Made by a program: the position numbers and the translations under genes. Positions 48,045-58,613 of a DNA stretch of 64,000 nt are shown piece by piece; the first letter of the stretch is position 1, and each line of letters begins with the position of its first letter. Origin of the DNA: Apophysomyces variabilis (taxonomy: Eukaryota; Mucoromycota; Mucoromycetes; Mucorales; Mucoraceae); NCBI GenBank assembly GCA_002749535.1, contig MZZL01000403.1:1016209-1080208 (forward strand), read 5' to 3'. The notes below the pieces were generated by a model, which had not been told where the DNA came from, searched no databases, and saw only the letters and a list, made by a program, of their open reading frames with translations.

Positions 48045-48667
48045 CGCTGCAATAGAAGCGAAGTACAGAACTAGTAAAAACCTGATAAATTCAATTAGTG
48101 CGTCGATCATCATAGTTTTGTGCTGCAGTTCGCTTACCGGACCAAGGAAATCTTTCGTCTTCATTTTAGGAACTTAACCATCTATAGAAATCATGCTGCC
48201 TTTGGCGCTATTTCAAAGCTTTTGTCTCAGCAGTCTTTCTCACATGAATTGGGCTTTAGACAACAATATATCCCTCCAAGATTGATAGCGCTTAGCTGTC
48301 GTAGCAGCAGTACCTGACCCCCTACATTCACAAACAATCCGAAGTTGAATTAGTCAGTCTAGCTAAAAAGGCGGGCTTTTTAAAGAAATAACTATATACG
48401 TATTGACGGCCAACTTCTCTACTTAGTGCAGCATAGTTCCGTTCTACAAGAGGAAATTTGGGCTCCGAAACCCAGTCATGTTACGTAAAAACGGCAGAAG
48501 GGAGGTTCATGCATCGCACGTTCTTTTTTACCATGCCTTCTTTCGAGACCTTTGGCGCAAAAATTGACAATAAGATCAACATAATAAAGCAATACAGCGC
48601 AATGGTAAAATTCATATGTGGCTAAACTTGTTGGGCTAACTCTTATCACATCAAAAAGTTGCCATTC
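48045..48667. other. Intergenic region between ISG12-like copies A and B
   Basis: No gene seen. Contains the putative promoter of copy B; no strong TATA box. Confidence 0.4.
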
Positions 48668-49267
48668 ATGTTTCCACGAGCAGCAGCTTACAAAGCTAAC
48701 ATCGAAGACTCTGTCAAAAATGTCTGGGAGAAGTCCAAGCTGGATAATCACGCCAAAGGTGCATGGAAAAAGATAAAAGAAAATCCTGGCACAGTTGTCT
48801 GCGTGGCTGGTGGAACTGTCGCAGGCGCTATGCTCCTTCCTACCGCGACCGTTGCTGGTCTAGGTGCCCTTGGCTTTGCCAAGACAGGTATTGTTGCCCA
48901 CTCGATAGCAGCAGCGTGGATGGCGTCATTTCATGGTGCTGTGCCCGCGGGAAGTCTGTTCGCATTTTTGCAATCGGCAGGCACTCTTGGGACTGCATCT
49001 GGATTGGCACATGCTGCCGCTTATACAGGCGGTGCGGCAGGAGCAGCGACAGGGTTTGGTGTTATGAGAAAGCAGAAGAAGGAAAAGTCTCTTGACCATA
49101 AGAAAGATGATGACGCCGAGAACGAAGAGGAAGAGGAAACTGACGAGCAGCACGAAGAGGAAGATGAGGAAGCTAGGTTTCGCCATGAACTTCAGAAGAA
49201 TATGCGTGAATATGTCGACAGCTGCCATAAGCGTTCTCTTGAAGCTTGTGTCACCCCATCTGTGTAG
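48668..49267 (+). CDS. ISG12/IFI6-like hydrophobic protein with acidic tail, copy B
   Basis: Intact single-exon frame of 199 residues. N-terminal charged helix (about residues 1-40: IEDSVKNVWEKSKLDNHAKG). Then a Gly/Ala-rich hydrophobic core of about 85 residues with the family signature (AAWMASFHGAVPAGSLFAFLQSAGTLGTASG), probably two or three membrane-inserting helices. Then about 60 residues that are extremely acidic (ENEEEEETDEQHEEEDEE), ending in a short basic-aromatic part with a Cys (SCHKRSLEACV). No signal peptide. In animals ISG12-type proteins sit in mitochondrial or ER membranes and affect apoptosis or viral replication; fungal members have no established role that I can cite. It shares core plus acidic tail with broken copy A just upstream, indicating tandem duplication. 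Confidence 0.75.
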   Translation: MFPRAAAYKANIEDSVKNVWEKSKLDNHAKGAWKKIKENPGTVVCVAGGTVAGAMLLPTATVAGLGALGFAKTGIVAHSIAAAWMASFHGAVPAGSLFAFLQSAGTLGTASGLAHAAAYTGGAAGAATGFGVMRKQKKEKSLDHKKDDDAENEEEEETDEQHEEEDEEARFRHELQKNMREYVDSCHKRSLEACVTPSV

Positions 49268-50066
49268 CAAAATGCACCAGTTATCTGAAGCTTATCAGCA
49301 GCAATGGGATGGTGACCTCGGGATACGGCAGCGACACTTTGGACTTATTCTCATTAACCTCAACCCTAAGATATGAAAGACAAACATTGGAAGCAACATG
49401 CTATCTTTGTCTCTTAATTTCGAATGACTTATCCCCAACTATTCCTTGTCCTTCAGTATGAGCTAAGAAGGATGAAAGCTCAACAAATTCCCTCTCTGTT
49501 CTTGCGTTACATATCGTCTACTAGGATGATCTGTAGTTTAAGAGAACCAGATCGTTATATATTTTGCCTTGGTTGCTTCTGTGGTTGTCTCTTCTTATCG
49601 GCCTCAAAATTGGTTCGAGACATTGCAACGTCAAAACCTGGGCCTGTTGTCTCCCCTTCCGATGCTTTACGTACGGTCTCGATAATGCGTGGTGTCATTG
49701 GACAATGAATTTGTCCAACGGTTTCTCCTACCCGTTTATCGTTATAAGCAGATTCGTTGAACCTGTTTAAGCATTGTCTTTTGCGTCTTTTGCGTTCTTT
49801 CGTACCTATGCTTAGATTGTTGCGTGAGCTCCATCCGATTGACTGATCATCACCTGATCGTGGAATATGTATTTGTATCTGAGCTGTTGGGCAGCCCAAC
49901 GAAGTGGAAGCGCACCATAAGGTCCTTTTTCTGAGTTGGACACTCCATCACTGAAAAGGAATCTCACGGCTTTAAGAGAACTTATTTAATCCATGTATCT
50001 TTTCCCTAATTCTCCTCTCTTTCTTTAACATTAGCAGTTACTGTAATGTTATCATTCAGAGTTTCT
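49268..50066. other. Intergenic region with an unexplained minus-strand frame
   Basis: A 114-codon frame at 49555-49899 (- strand) is Lys/Arg-rich in its middle (TKERKRRKRQ) and ends shortly after RQPQKQPRQ. It contains a possible in-frame 48-nt intron and looks partly protein-like, but I cannot identify it or find a convincing start. It may be a fragment of a decayed gene. Confidence 0.35.
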
Positions 50067-52105
50067 TTACTTAGGAGTACTTCTATTACAGATGTAATCT
50101 GAAGTATAACTTGTTCGATATAAAGCCCACATGAAAGATATAATGGTTCCGGGCCACAGTGAGACAATCTGCGCGACATGAAAAGTAAGAAGGTATAAAC
50201 TATTGATAACCGTAACCCTTACCTGTCCGGTCGCATCCATGTACCATGACTTGCATCCCGATGACCACACCGTTGATTGATGCGCTTTTCTCAAACCTTC
50301 TACAAACTTCTCCTGAGCCTCTTTCTTAGGCTCAAATGAAGTAATTTGATGCTTTCTCATGTATTTAACAGTTTTAATAGCAAAGTGGACTTGACTATGA
50401 GTTAATATGGAGAGATTACTAAGAGACGTATTCACATTGTCAGCGTTATTCTTACCTTTCAATCACACTCACTGCCGAGTGATGTCCAAAAGCCGATGCA
50501 GGACCAAGAAGAAGGAAAAAGTTAGGGAATCCATGAATGTTAATCGATTTATATGTCTCTGGGTATCCGTTCTTCCAAAGGTCGTTAAGCGATTGGTTGT
50601 TTCTTCCATAGACTATATAAAAGATGTTTTAGTAGAAGTGATGTATACTATATAATGATGAATATTCTACTTTGCAAGTTGCCAAGGAATCCTTGAACGC
50701 TGAAGCCTGTAGCAAGGCACAATATATCGAATTCCGTTTCATTTCCGTTTTCGCAAACAATAGTACGACCCCGAATTTCTCGAATGGCACTCCGCTCCAC
50801 TGTCACATTGGATCGGCAGAGGCTTTCTAGATACTCGTCTGACAAAGTGAGCCGCTTACAGCCTGGCAGATATTCACTGCACGGTATATTCAAGTAGATT
50901 AATTAGATAACTCAACATCTCATTACATTGCAACTCACGGGATCAGTTTGTGCGCAAGCTCACCACGGCCTTGAGCCTCGAAACGGCCAATCATGTGTTG
51001 AATAAAAAGCGAGTGCAGGTAACGAGCAATGAATGATCTCGGGTATCCAAACAAAACATAATATGTTTCGGTCTAATGTATAACTAGTGCTTTGTTAAGT
51101 GAAGAAGCAAAGTATTACGACTTGCCTTGATGAACAAGAAAGCTCGATAAAGAGAAAGTATCCATGGAAACAACCTGAATAAGGTCTTTAACCTCTCAGA
51201 ATATTTGTATTGTTTGCGAGCCATACACCATGAAGGCGTTCGTTGATAGCTAGTCAAAGAAGAAGCTGTTTGAACCAACTCGGGAATGGTTTGAACAGCA
51301 CTACGGAAATCGAGAAAAAAACCGGTTTGATTTGCTTCGTTTATATGCCAAAGTATAAATGGTCTGCTTTACCTTGGCCCATTGCCGATGACAGCCACGC
51401 GTTTATTGCTGAAATCAACAAGCGGATCCCAGCGAGCCGTATGAATAATTTTTCCCTCAAAGGTTTTAAACTGTTCGGGTGTCTTAGGCACGCGCAACGG
51501 ACCAAGTCCGGCAAACCTGGATTTAGCGAAAATTCGTTAAGTGGAGCAGTAAGGTGCAACTTTCATTGTCTTACACGTAGTCATACAAGGATGATTGGAT
51601 TTTGTCATCCCGTTGTCCTCGCCAACGCAGCTCCCATTTTTGCTTAGATTCTATCCACGCAATTTGAACTACTTCTGAATTGAATCGAGTATGGTCATAT
51701 ATCCCGTATTTTCTGGAAATATCCTGCAGATAGCGGAGAATCTCGGCTTGCGAACTGTAGCGCTCGGACCATTCTATTTGACTTTCATTTACTATTGCCT
51801 CTCGTTCTCTCCGTCTTGGACTTGCACATCACTCTTTACATACCTGGATTAACATCAAAACTATAGGAGTATAGATGGGAAGGGACATCACACGCGCAAC
51901 CAGGGTAACGGTTGTGTAACCAGGTACCGCCAACGTCTTCAGTAACCTCAAATACCTGAGCTGCGATGCCAAGTTTTATTTTTATCTGTACAGCTGCGCA
52001 TATACCGCTAAAACTAGACAAGAGGAATAAAAATGCTGTGACAGCAAGATCGATAGACATATACCCTGCACCGATCACAGCAATCGTAACGTCACAATGA
52101 GTCAT
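50067..52105 (-). CDS. Flavin-containing monooxygenase (FMO / Baeyer-Villiger type)
   Basis: FAD- and NADPH-dependent oxygenase of 497 residues. Ten exons: 52065-52105, 51844-52007, 51575-51773, 51373-51516, 51126-51300, 50939-51072, 50671-50876, 50456-50612, 50223-50394 and 50067-50168; all phases agree. The FAD motif VIGAGGGICAA is rebuilt across intron 1; then VTEDVGGTWLHNRYPGCACDVPSHLYSYSF, the family GGTWxxNRYPGxxxD stretch. The NADPH motif is VAVIGNGPSAVQ. ATGF appears near the end of the second Rossmann half (LCLATGFSVQGFLG). The intron at 51073-51125 starts GCAAGT, a GC-AG intron. The exact substrate (ketone, amine or sulfur compound) cannot be told. It lies between intact ISG12-like copy B and a Tc1/mariner element whose left end is 118 bp upstream of its start. 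Confidence 0.92.
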
Positions 52106-52222
52106 ATTGAGAAAATATAAGCTACAAGCTTTACAAAGAAAAGAAAAGAAGAGATAAACAGAAGGAAAATAATTGCGTTTCGGTTGGTGTGAACTTTAAC
52201 GTTTTGTCACATTATACGCGTA

Positions 52223-52256
52223 CAACTTTTGTCAGAAACTTTTGGCACACCATCCC
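52223..52256 (+). repeat. Left terminal inverted repeat
   Basis: Matches the reverse complement of 53756-53788 with a few mismatches; preceded by TA. Confidence 0.88.
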
Positions 52257-52389
52257 AAAAACTTGCGCACAGAAAAAATATAAGAAATTAGCACACTCCG
52301 CCAAGACAATTTGGCACACCGCCCTGCACGAAATTTCGCTCTAGTAAAAGCGAAAATTGGCACATTGGCATTAGCGCAATGTGAGCCAT

Positions 52390-53690
52390 TTATAGTGGTG
52401 TTTTATTTAAGCAATCGTCAAACTTTGAGACTGAATAACGGTAAAAACCTTTAAGATCCTCAAAATGTATGTTATTTCCAGCTTCCAAGACTCTCGAACT
52501 GAGCGTTTCTTTTTCTAAAAACTTTTCTCGTTTTAGTTTGCTTTTGCAAACTGACCAGAATTGCTCAATAGGATTGAGCTCTGGGGAATAAGGTGGTAGA
52601 TAAATGCATCCATATCCACGTCTGACGATTTCTCTTTCGATATCTGCTGCAGTGTGAATGGGTGTATTATCCATGATTATATAATTGCCTTTGAATTGCC
52701 CATGTTGATCAAGGATATCCAACGTACTTCTTACAAAGTTGATGTAGTGTCCTGTAACTGTACCACCCGTACTCTTCACCTTGCTGTTGCCTACCGTTTT
52801 TCTTTTCTTGGAGGGAGCGTAAGTTCGTCTTACCCTCACATTAATAACGCCATATACAGAAACAGCTCCTAAAATTGTCGTAGTTTTCGCTCTCGTTTCA
52901 GGTACTATAACCTCAGCACGACTGCCTTTCTTTGACCAAGCCATAGTCCTTTTGAGATTGATATGAAAAGCTGACTCGTCAATAAAGACAAAGTTACTAA
53001 AGTAATCCATGTCTGTCTGCATCCATCTAACAACCCAGTCATATCTTGCATCAATAACTTCGACTCAATTTCTGTTCTTCGAATGAAAATGAGCTTTCTT
53101 AAAAGAAAGACTACACTTTTCGGTCATAAACTCGTACAAGCTCGTCTTAGAGATGCGCAAGTCCATGAACTGTTCAGTTAGATTTTCCATTGCTTGCTCC
53201 AATTATTGCTGAGGGATTCTCGTCAATAAACTTTATCAGATGCTCTTTGTGCGTGTCATTCAAAAGAGCTGGCCGGCCTGTTTGCTTCGTATATTGCGTA
53301 GGCTCAATTTCATCATCAGGGTTTTCTTGATCTTTCTAAACCCATCCATAGGCAGTTACGTGCTATGCCCATCTGTTTCGCAGCTTTACCAGCCGTTAGG
53401 CCCTTCTCATAGATGAGAAAGAAAAAGTGCCCCTTTTGATCAGCGGTGTAGCGCTTGTAAGGCTGCCTTTTCTTTCCATCATTTAGCGTCTCTTCGGTAG
53501 ATTACTACTCTTTGACCGTGTTTTTCGCGTTCAACAATCGCTCGGGTGATTTAAGGTCCAAGTACTGATTGTAATCCGTGATACAATCAAGAGGAAATGC
53601 TGCTTCATCGACATCCATTTCCAGCGGTTCGTGGCCAGCTTCATCCACGGCTTTTCCTTGTCCGTCTTCGAAGTAAAACTGGTATTACAT
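52390..53690 (-). pseudogene. Tc1/mariner transposase, N-terminal half decayed
   Basis: The catalytic half is open from 53022 to 52390 (210 codons). It has the DDE signature: FIDESAFH (first Asp), IIMDNTPIH (second Asp) and PYSPELNPIEQFW (Glu), the DD34E/DD-E arrangement of the Tc1/mariner and IS630-like group. Upstream, a helix-turn-helix-like part (KRQPYKRYTADQKGHF, GLTAGKAAKQMGIA, TGRPALLNDTHKEHL) is still readable but scattered over different frames. An in-frame TGA at 53065-53067 (after HFHSKNRN) separates the halves. The element is therefore not autonomous, though its ends could still be mobilised in trans by a related transposase. Confidence 0.85.
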
Positions 53691-53755
53691 TTTTATTGAA
53701 CAAAATATAACAGTATCGTAAAGTGTGCTGAATGATATTCAAGGGCGAAGTTTAT

Positions 53756-53788
53756 GGGAGGGTGTGCCAAAAGTTTCTGAAAAAAGTG
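53756..53788 (-). repeat. Right terminal inverted repeat
   Basis: Inverted counterpart of 52223-52256; followed by TA. Confidence 0.88.
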
Positions 53789-53790
53789 TA

Positions 53791-54763
53791 GTTAAGCGGT
53801 GTCTGGACGACAATCGTTGACTTTCCGTATAACTCACAGCTTCAGAAAAACATAGCAGTTTTTATTGAAACCATATAGTATCTTAAATAGCTTCTACGCT
53901 TGATTCTGAAAATATTACATAACGACAAGAACAAACAGTCGAATATATTATGAACTGCGTTTAAATCATTAGTTCTGCCTAATTCAAGCAAAGCTAAAAC
54001 ATATGGCATTTATAATTCATGAATCTATGAACGAAATAAACAACAGGCTTAGTTGATCCATCACTGTGTAAACTTCAAGACTTAGTTAACGGGCGTACTT
54101 TGTTTACAGTTTGCGCTTATTGTCTAAGGGTCCCAAGCTGCAGAAAGTTAAGTCTCGTATGAATATTACAAAACGTCTCGTAAGCCATACGCACGTAATA
54201 CTCATTTCATTTCCTTCCACTGCCTGAAAGAACTTCATGCAGGTGTATTCAGGGAAAAAGTTCGAGTCTCCAGTCCTACTGTGTCACATAGGTGTAACGG
54301 CAGGCGTAAAATAAAATCGCGTCCAGTAATTCTAAAATATTCACTGGTTTAGTTTCTTTGAGGCAGACGACGGAATGGGACATTATCTGAACGATGTAGG
54401 GGGCACCCTATCCTTGAACAACCGTTCATAAATCTTCAATGCCTAAAGGTCAAGTGAGCACATCGACCTCATCATTCACAGAAACCTTAGAGGCTTCTTC
54501 CGAGCCACGCTTCGCATTATTGAGTTTCTTTCAACATAGATCAATGTTTCCTGAAGGAGCAGAGATAAGCATGCACTCGTTCTGTTCGAGGAAAATGCAT
54601 CACCGTATCCTGTTGGCAGGAAGTAGTTTTTTTTTAGTTATCCATATCTCCACTAATAAAAGGGATTAGTAAGCTCGATGATGTCCTTTTCTCTTCCTCA
54701 TACATTCCCATTCAATTTATCTTAGACGGTGTATATTGATCCCAAAATCATCGCTTAACTTCT
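53791..54763. other. Intergenic region between transposon and ISG12-like copy C
   Basis: AT-rich; one 76-codon + strand frame at 54439-54669 with no motif. Nothing supportable. Confidence 0.45.
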
Positions 54764-55116
54764 AGCCGGAGGCAGCTTGGGCATCCTGATAACTGCCGCC
54801 CGCCGTCTTGACTGCGCTGCAAACACTTGGTTTCACTGGCACGCTCCGTGGTCACTGCATGGATGTCCACATACGCTGCCACCGTTCTTGCCGATGGAAT
54901 CTTTGTCATTCTTCAGTCAGCAGGTGCTTTTATGAGTGTCGCAGGAACTGCCCAGGTTGGAACTGCCGTTGGAATCCTGTCAGCGGTACTGGCCAAGGAA
55001 CGACTGTAAATGGTTACAAACGCCGCTATGTATACGAAGGAAAAGCAGGTCCTCACTGTCACTACGATGATGACCACATCTGGTTCCTTAATTATCATCA
55101 GGATGATCTATACTAG
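54764..55116 (+). pseudogene. ISG12/IFI6-like protein, copy C (multiply frameshifted remnant)
   Basis: Family core is recognisable in pieces: AGGSLGILITAA, then in another frame AVLTALQTLGFTG, then in a third ARSVVTAWMSTYAATVLADGIF and VILQSAGAFMSVAGTAQVG. At least two frameshifts separate these, and no N-terminal part or start was found. After the core, a further frame reads a short Tyr/Asp/His-rich tail (EGKAGPHCHYDDDH, NYHQDDLY) reminiscent of the Asp/Tyr-rich small secreted protein at 46680-46877. This is an older, dead copy. Confidence 0.6.
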
Positions 55117-55339
55117 AAGCTACTTTGAGTCAATTTCTGACTTTATGTATCATTCTTATCATTGTTTTTCAGAACGTTGTTTGGGGGGTCAAATCTCAAT
55201 TAAAGTTTAGTTCAACAAACCAAAGATGTTACAAGTATCATAAAGCCGAGGGTGACTCGTGAATAGCTTAGCTCTTTTTGATTGCGCCTATTGTTTTGCT
55301 CTGCTCTTTTTCTTTTTCTTGTTACTGGCTGTTATTGCT
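55117..55339. other. Short gap before ISG12-like copy D
   Basis: Likely promoter of copy D; T-rich immediately before the start codon. No other feature. Confidence 0.4.
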
Positions 55340-55980
55340 ATGACCTCTCGCTCTATCACTTATCTCATACGGCTCCTTATTGTTTTGGTTGCCTTGAGCT
55401 GCGTCGTTCGAGCCGTACCGCTCGATTCTGAAGACGTGAATCAGGTACTAATAACAGCTCTCCTGAAGATGTTAAAGAATAGACGTAGACTACGTTTCCT
55501 TCTTTCGATGATACACCTTCCCTCAGTGACATCTGGGAAAATGCAAAAAGCCTTGTGAACGTCACTGACATTCTTAGCAAGATTGAGCCATATGAACCGC
55601 AGATTATATCCAGCGCAGTTGGGTTCACTGCTGGAGCTGTCGGGGTGACAGCGGTTTTGCTTGTCATCCCGTTGGCGTTAGGCGTAGCTTTAGCTGCTGT
55701 TGGGTTTACAGCTGTAGGGGTTCGTGCTGCGTCCTTTGCTGCTTGCTGCCAAAGTTTGTGTTATGGTGGCTACATTGCTGTAGGAAGCATCTTTGCCATC
55801 CTACAGTCCTTGGGTACCAAATCCGTACCTCTTTGTTGGAATCCCGTTACTATCATGCTTGGTTCGGTCGTCGGTGGCATTGCAGGTGGCTATTACGGTT
55901 TCCACAACACATGGATTGCTGATATGGTCCTCGACTGGCTCGATGGAGGAAACTCAAGCCTTGGTCCCATTTTTTCATAA
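55340..55980 (+). CDS. ISG12/IFI6-like protein with signal peptide, copy D
   Basis: Two exons, 55340-55444 and 55489-55980, with a 44-nt intron containing a TACTAA branch-like motif; 198 residues. Starts with a signal peptide (SITYLIRLLIVLVALSCVVRA), then an acidic linker and a helix (DIWENAKSLVNVTDILSKIE) parallel to the charged N-terminal helix of copy B. The hydrophobic core follows (AVGFTAGAVGVTAVLLVIPL, GVRAASFAACCQSLCYGGYI, VGSIFAILQSLGT), closest to the canonical family pattern (AAxxQSxxYGGxVxxGSxFAxLQSxG). The tail is short, aromatic and acidic (FHNTWIADMVLDWLDGG) instead of Glu-rich. The signal peptide implies entry into the secretory pathway, unlike copy B. Reading through the intron gives a truncated protein, so the splice is required. 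Confidence 0.78.
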
Positions 55981-56402
55981 TTTTTCATGGATTCGTAAAG
56001 CCGTCTATTATTTCTAACAGATGATTATTTTCTTTGTGATACAATCTTTGGATGATAAAGAAGTTTGCCAGCAGTACAGAATGCCTTGACGTTTGAAACC
56101 TTCAGTTTTTTTTTTCAATTGACTTTCTATTGGTTTTATTGTCGCTTCATCATTGAATAAGAGAGCGTTCCGAAAACTGTCAAACACGAACCGTCAGTCA
56201 ACAAGCCACCGTCAAACGTCGTTCAATACAAGGACACTGCCTTTGGGTTTGAATGATCTGGTATTTAGTATGGCAGTAAGCGACCAATCGTAGTGTACAG
56301 CGGAATTTGAAAATGGCGAGTCTTTCACCTATCTTGAGTGGGTGATGAGAGCCGTATTTTTCTTTCCTTTTCTTACTTAGGTATTCGCTGCGCAAGGAAA
56401 AC
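55981..56402. other. Intergenic region before SUB1
   Basis: Downstream flank of copy D and promoter of SUB1; no gene seen. Confidence 0.45.
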
Positions 56403-57079
56403 ATGCCACGAACATCCAAATATGTGGAGGACTCTGATAATGAAGATGAATATAAGGTTGGACAGGACCAGATACTGTTACAAAATAACTCCCGCGAGGT
56501 CCTCATACGAAAACAACTTCATTAGCCTGGAAAGGAAATAACAACCAAAGAAGAAGAAGAAGACTTTGAGGAGATAGAAGACTCTCCTGTAGATATTTAC
56601 GCGTATATATCCTGTTTGGATTTCTCATGTAATTGCATGTTAGAAAGAAAAAAAGGCAAAGGTTGCAGACAAAAAGCGTAAGAGAGAAGAAGAACCAGCA
56701 GCTAGCACGTCGAGCGGCTCCGACAAAGAATTCGTATTTCAAGTGAGCAGAGTCGTGTCTACTCCCTATCTGCATACTTATATTGACGCGCTATTTGCTA
56801 AATTTAGCTGTCGAACAAACGACGAGTAACGGTGAAGGCATTCAAGAATGGTGGGCCGATGGTGGACATTCGAGAAACTTACAATGACAAAAACACGGGA
56901 GAACTTAGATACGGAAAAGGTAGGAAAGCTGCTGGTTAAAGTCAGGAAGCATAAAAAAAAAGGCAGATAAGTTTTGCGTCATGACTCACTTTTACTCAGG
57001 TATTTGTCTACCCTTGGCTCAATGGAAAAAATTGAAAGAATACATGACGGAAATTGATGCCGCCATCGATCAATTATGA
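56403..57079 (+). CDS. SUB1: Transcriptional coactivator Sub1 / PC4 (p15)
   Basis: Single-stranded-DNA-binding nuclear coactivator of RNA polymerase II. Exons 56403-56456, 56526-56588, 56644-56742, 56808-56919 and 57000-57079 give 135 residues. The N-terminus is acidic and Lys/Glu-rich (VEDSDNEDEY, KRKREEEE). The PC4 DNA-binding domain occupies the second half (LSNKRRVTVKAFKNG, VDIRETYNDKNTGEL, GICLPLAQWKKLKEYM). Exon 2 is an all-acidic 21-residue segment. AATAAA follows the stop by 48 nt. Confidence 0.94.
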
Positions 57080-57127
57080 GTCAGCCAGTCTCATTTATAC
57101 ATATTTGATCATAGCTAACATTCACAT

Positions 57128-57133
57128 AATAAA
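57128..57133 (+). terminator. Poly(A) signal AATAAA after SUB1
   Basis: AATAAA 48 nt after the SUB1 stop. Confidence 0.45.
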
Positions 57134-57343
57134 ATGAAAACACGAAAAACAGAGATAAACCAATGGCAATTGTAATGACTATGATCAAGAAACAAACGAT
57201 GAGAAATCAATAAACACGATCAAATCCATATTGTCGTTGCGAATATGGGCGGAGTCGGATTAGTTCAAGATTGAATAAAAAAAAAATACAATGATCGGAT
57301 GGCGAAGAGGAGCTTCTCTTTGTTTTCTTTCGACCCCCCCACC

Positions 57344-58613
57344 ATGCCATTCGACCTGACCAAAGTTATCCGTCCAAACATTCTTGCATTGACGCCTTAT
57401 CGTTGTGCCCGTGACGATTACAGCGAAGGTATCTTGTTAGATGCCAATGAAAACGCCTTTGGACCGTCACTAGCCATCGCCCCACCCGCTGGCGATCTTC
57501 ACCGATATCCTGACCCTTATCAAATCCGTATCAAAGAGCGCTTAATCAAACTTCGTGAACTACAGTCTGTGCACCAGCTCTTTCTGGGTGTAGGTTCGGA
57601 TGAAGTGATCGACCTGGTCATTCGTGTGGCCTGTGTGCCAGGAAAGGACAAGATCCTCATTACCCCACCTACCTACGGCATGTACTCAGTCTGTGCTCAG
57701 ATCAATGACGTTGCAGTGGTCAAATCCAACTTGAACGTAGAGAATGGCGCATTCCAGCTGCGAACAGACGACGTAAGATTATATTAGGTTTCTAATCTCA
57801 TTGTGTTCGCTGACCTACTCATAAACTGAAAAAAACCAAAGATCTTTGCCACCTTAAAAGCCAACCCAGAAGTCAAAGTCGTTTTCCTTTGCTCACCAGG
57901 AAATCCAACTGGCACATGCCTGTCCCACGAAAGTATTCGGGCTGTATTAGAGTCTGACTACACCGGATTGGTCGTGGTGGATGAAGCCTATGTGGATTTC
58001 GTAGATCACGAAGAAGGATCTGTCGCTAAGTGGGTTGAGAAGTACCCTAATTTGATTGTGATGCAAACATTGAGTAAGAGTTTCGGTCTGGCAGGTATTA
58101 GGTAAGCGATATGGGATTTTATCCCGGATTTATCTGATTATTGATATGGCATCGGATGCAAATAGGCTGGGTATCGCAATTAGTCACCCTGATATCATCC
58201 AGATCCTCAACAATACCAAGGCACCTTATAATATCGGCACGCCCAGTGCCCAAATTGCCGAAAACAGTCTGTCTGAGGAGGGTGTGGCAGTCATGCGAGA
58301 TTACCGCGCTCGATTGATCCAACAACGAAGCGAGTTGATGCAAAAATTGCAAAATTTCCCGGTTCAAGGCATTGGTCGTATCCTGGGTGCCAATGACGCC
58401 AACTTTATCCTGGTTGAAATTCTTGATAAGGAGAACAAGCCTTGTAACGAGCGATCCCAGCGGGTATACAAGGAATTGGCGGAATCATTAGGTGTAGTTG
58501 TTCGTTTCAGAGGAAAAGAATATGGTTGCGACGGATGTGTTAGAATCACAGTGGGTACGGAAGAAGAGAACAAAGTGCTACTAGCCAAACTTGAAGAGGC
58601 CCTGACAAAATAA
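57344..58613 (+). CDS. HIS5: Histidinol-phosphate aminotransferase
   Basis: PLP enzyme of histidine biosynthesis, converting imidazole acetol-phosphate and glutamate to histidinol-phosphate. Exons 57344-57772, 57842-58101 and 58166-58613 give 378 residues. Family blocks: RPNILALTPY, LLDANENAFGP, HRYPDPYQ, FLGVGSDEVIDL, CSPGNPTGTCL, VVVDEAYVDF and the PLP lysine in TLSKSFGLAGIRLG, rebuilt across intron 2. The start at 57344 has a good context (accATGc) and gives the normal N-terminus; an in-frame ATG at 57299 would add 15 residues without similarity. Confidence 0.96.

Larger units (their letters stand above)
52223..53788. mobile_element. Tc1/mariner-type DNA transposon with TIRs and TA target duplication
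   Basis: About 1566 bp. The left terminal repeat (52223-52256, beginning caacttttgtcagaaac) and right one (53756-53788, ending gtttctgaaaaaagtg) are inverted copies of about 33 nt sharing cagaaacttttggcacacc. Each end abuts TA (52221-52222 and 53789-53790), the duplication expected for this superfamily. Extra copies of the ttggcacac motif lie just inside the left end (near 52310 and 52356). The internal gene runs on the minus strand and is broken. Boundaries are seen directly; superfamily comes from the DDE protein and the TA flanks. Confidence 0.88.

Noticed and set aside
49555..49899. 114-codon minus-strand frame
   Set aside because: Looks partly protein-like, but no start, no family and no consistent exon partner; left as unexplained sequence.
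54255..54275. tRNA-like gttcgagtc T-arm sequence
   Set aside because: No acceptor stem, D-arm or anticodon arm can be folded around it.
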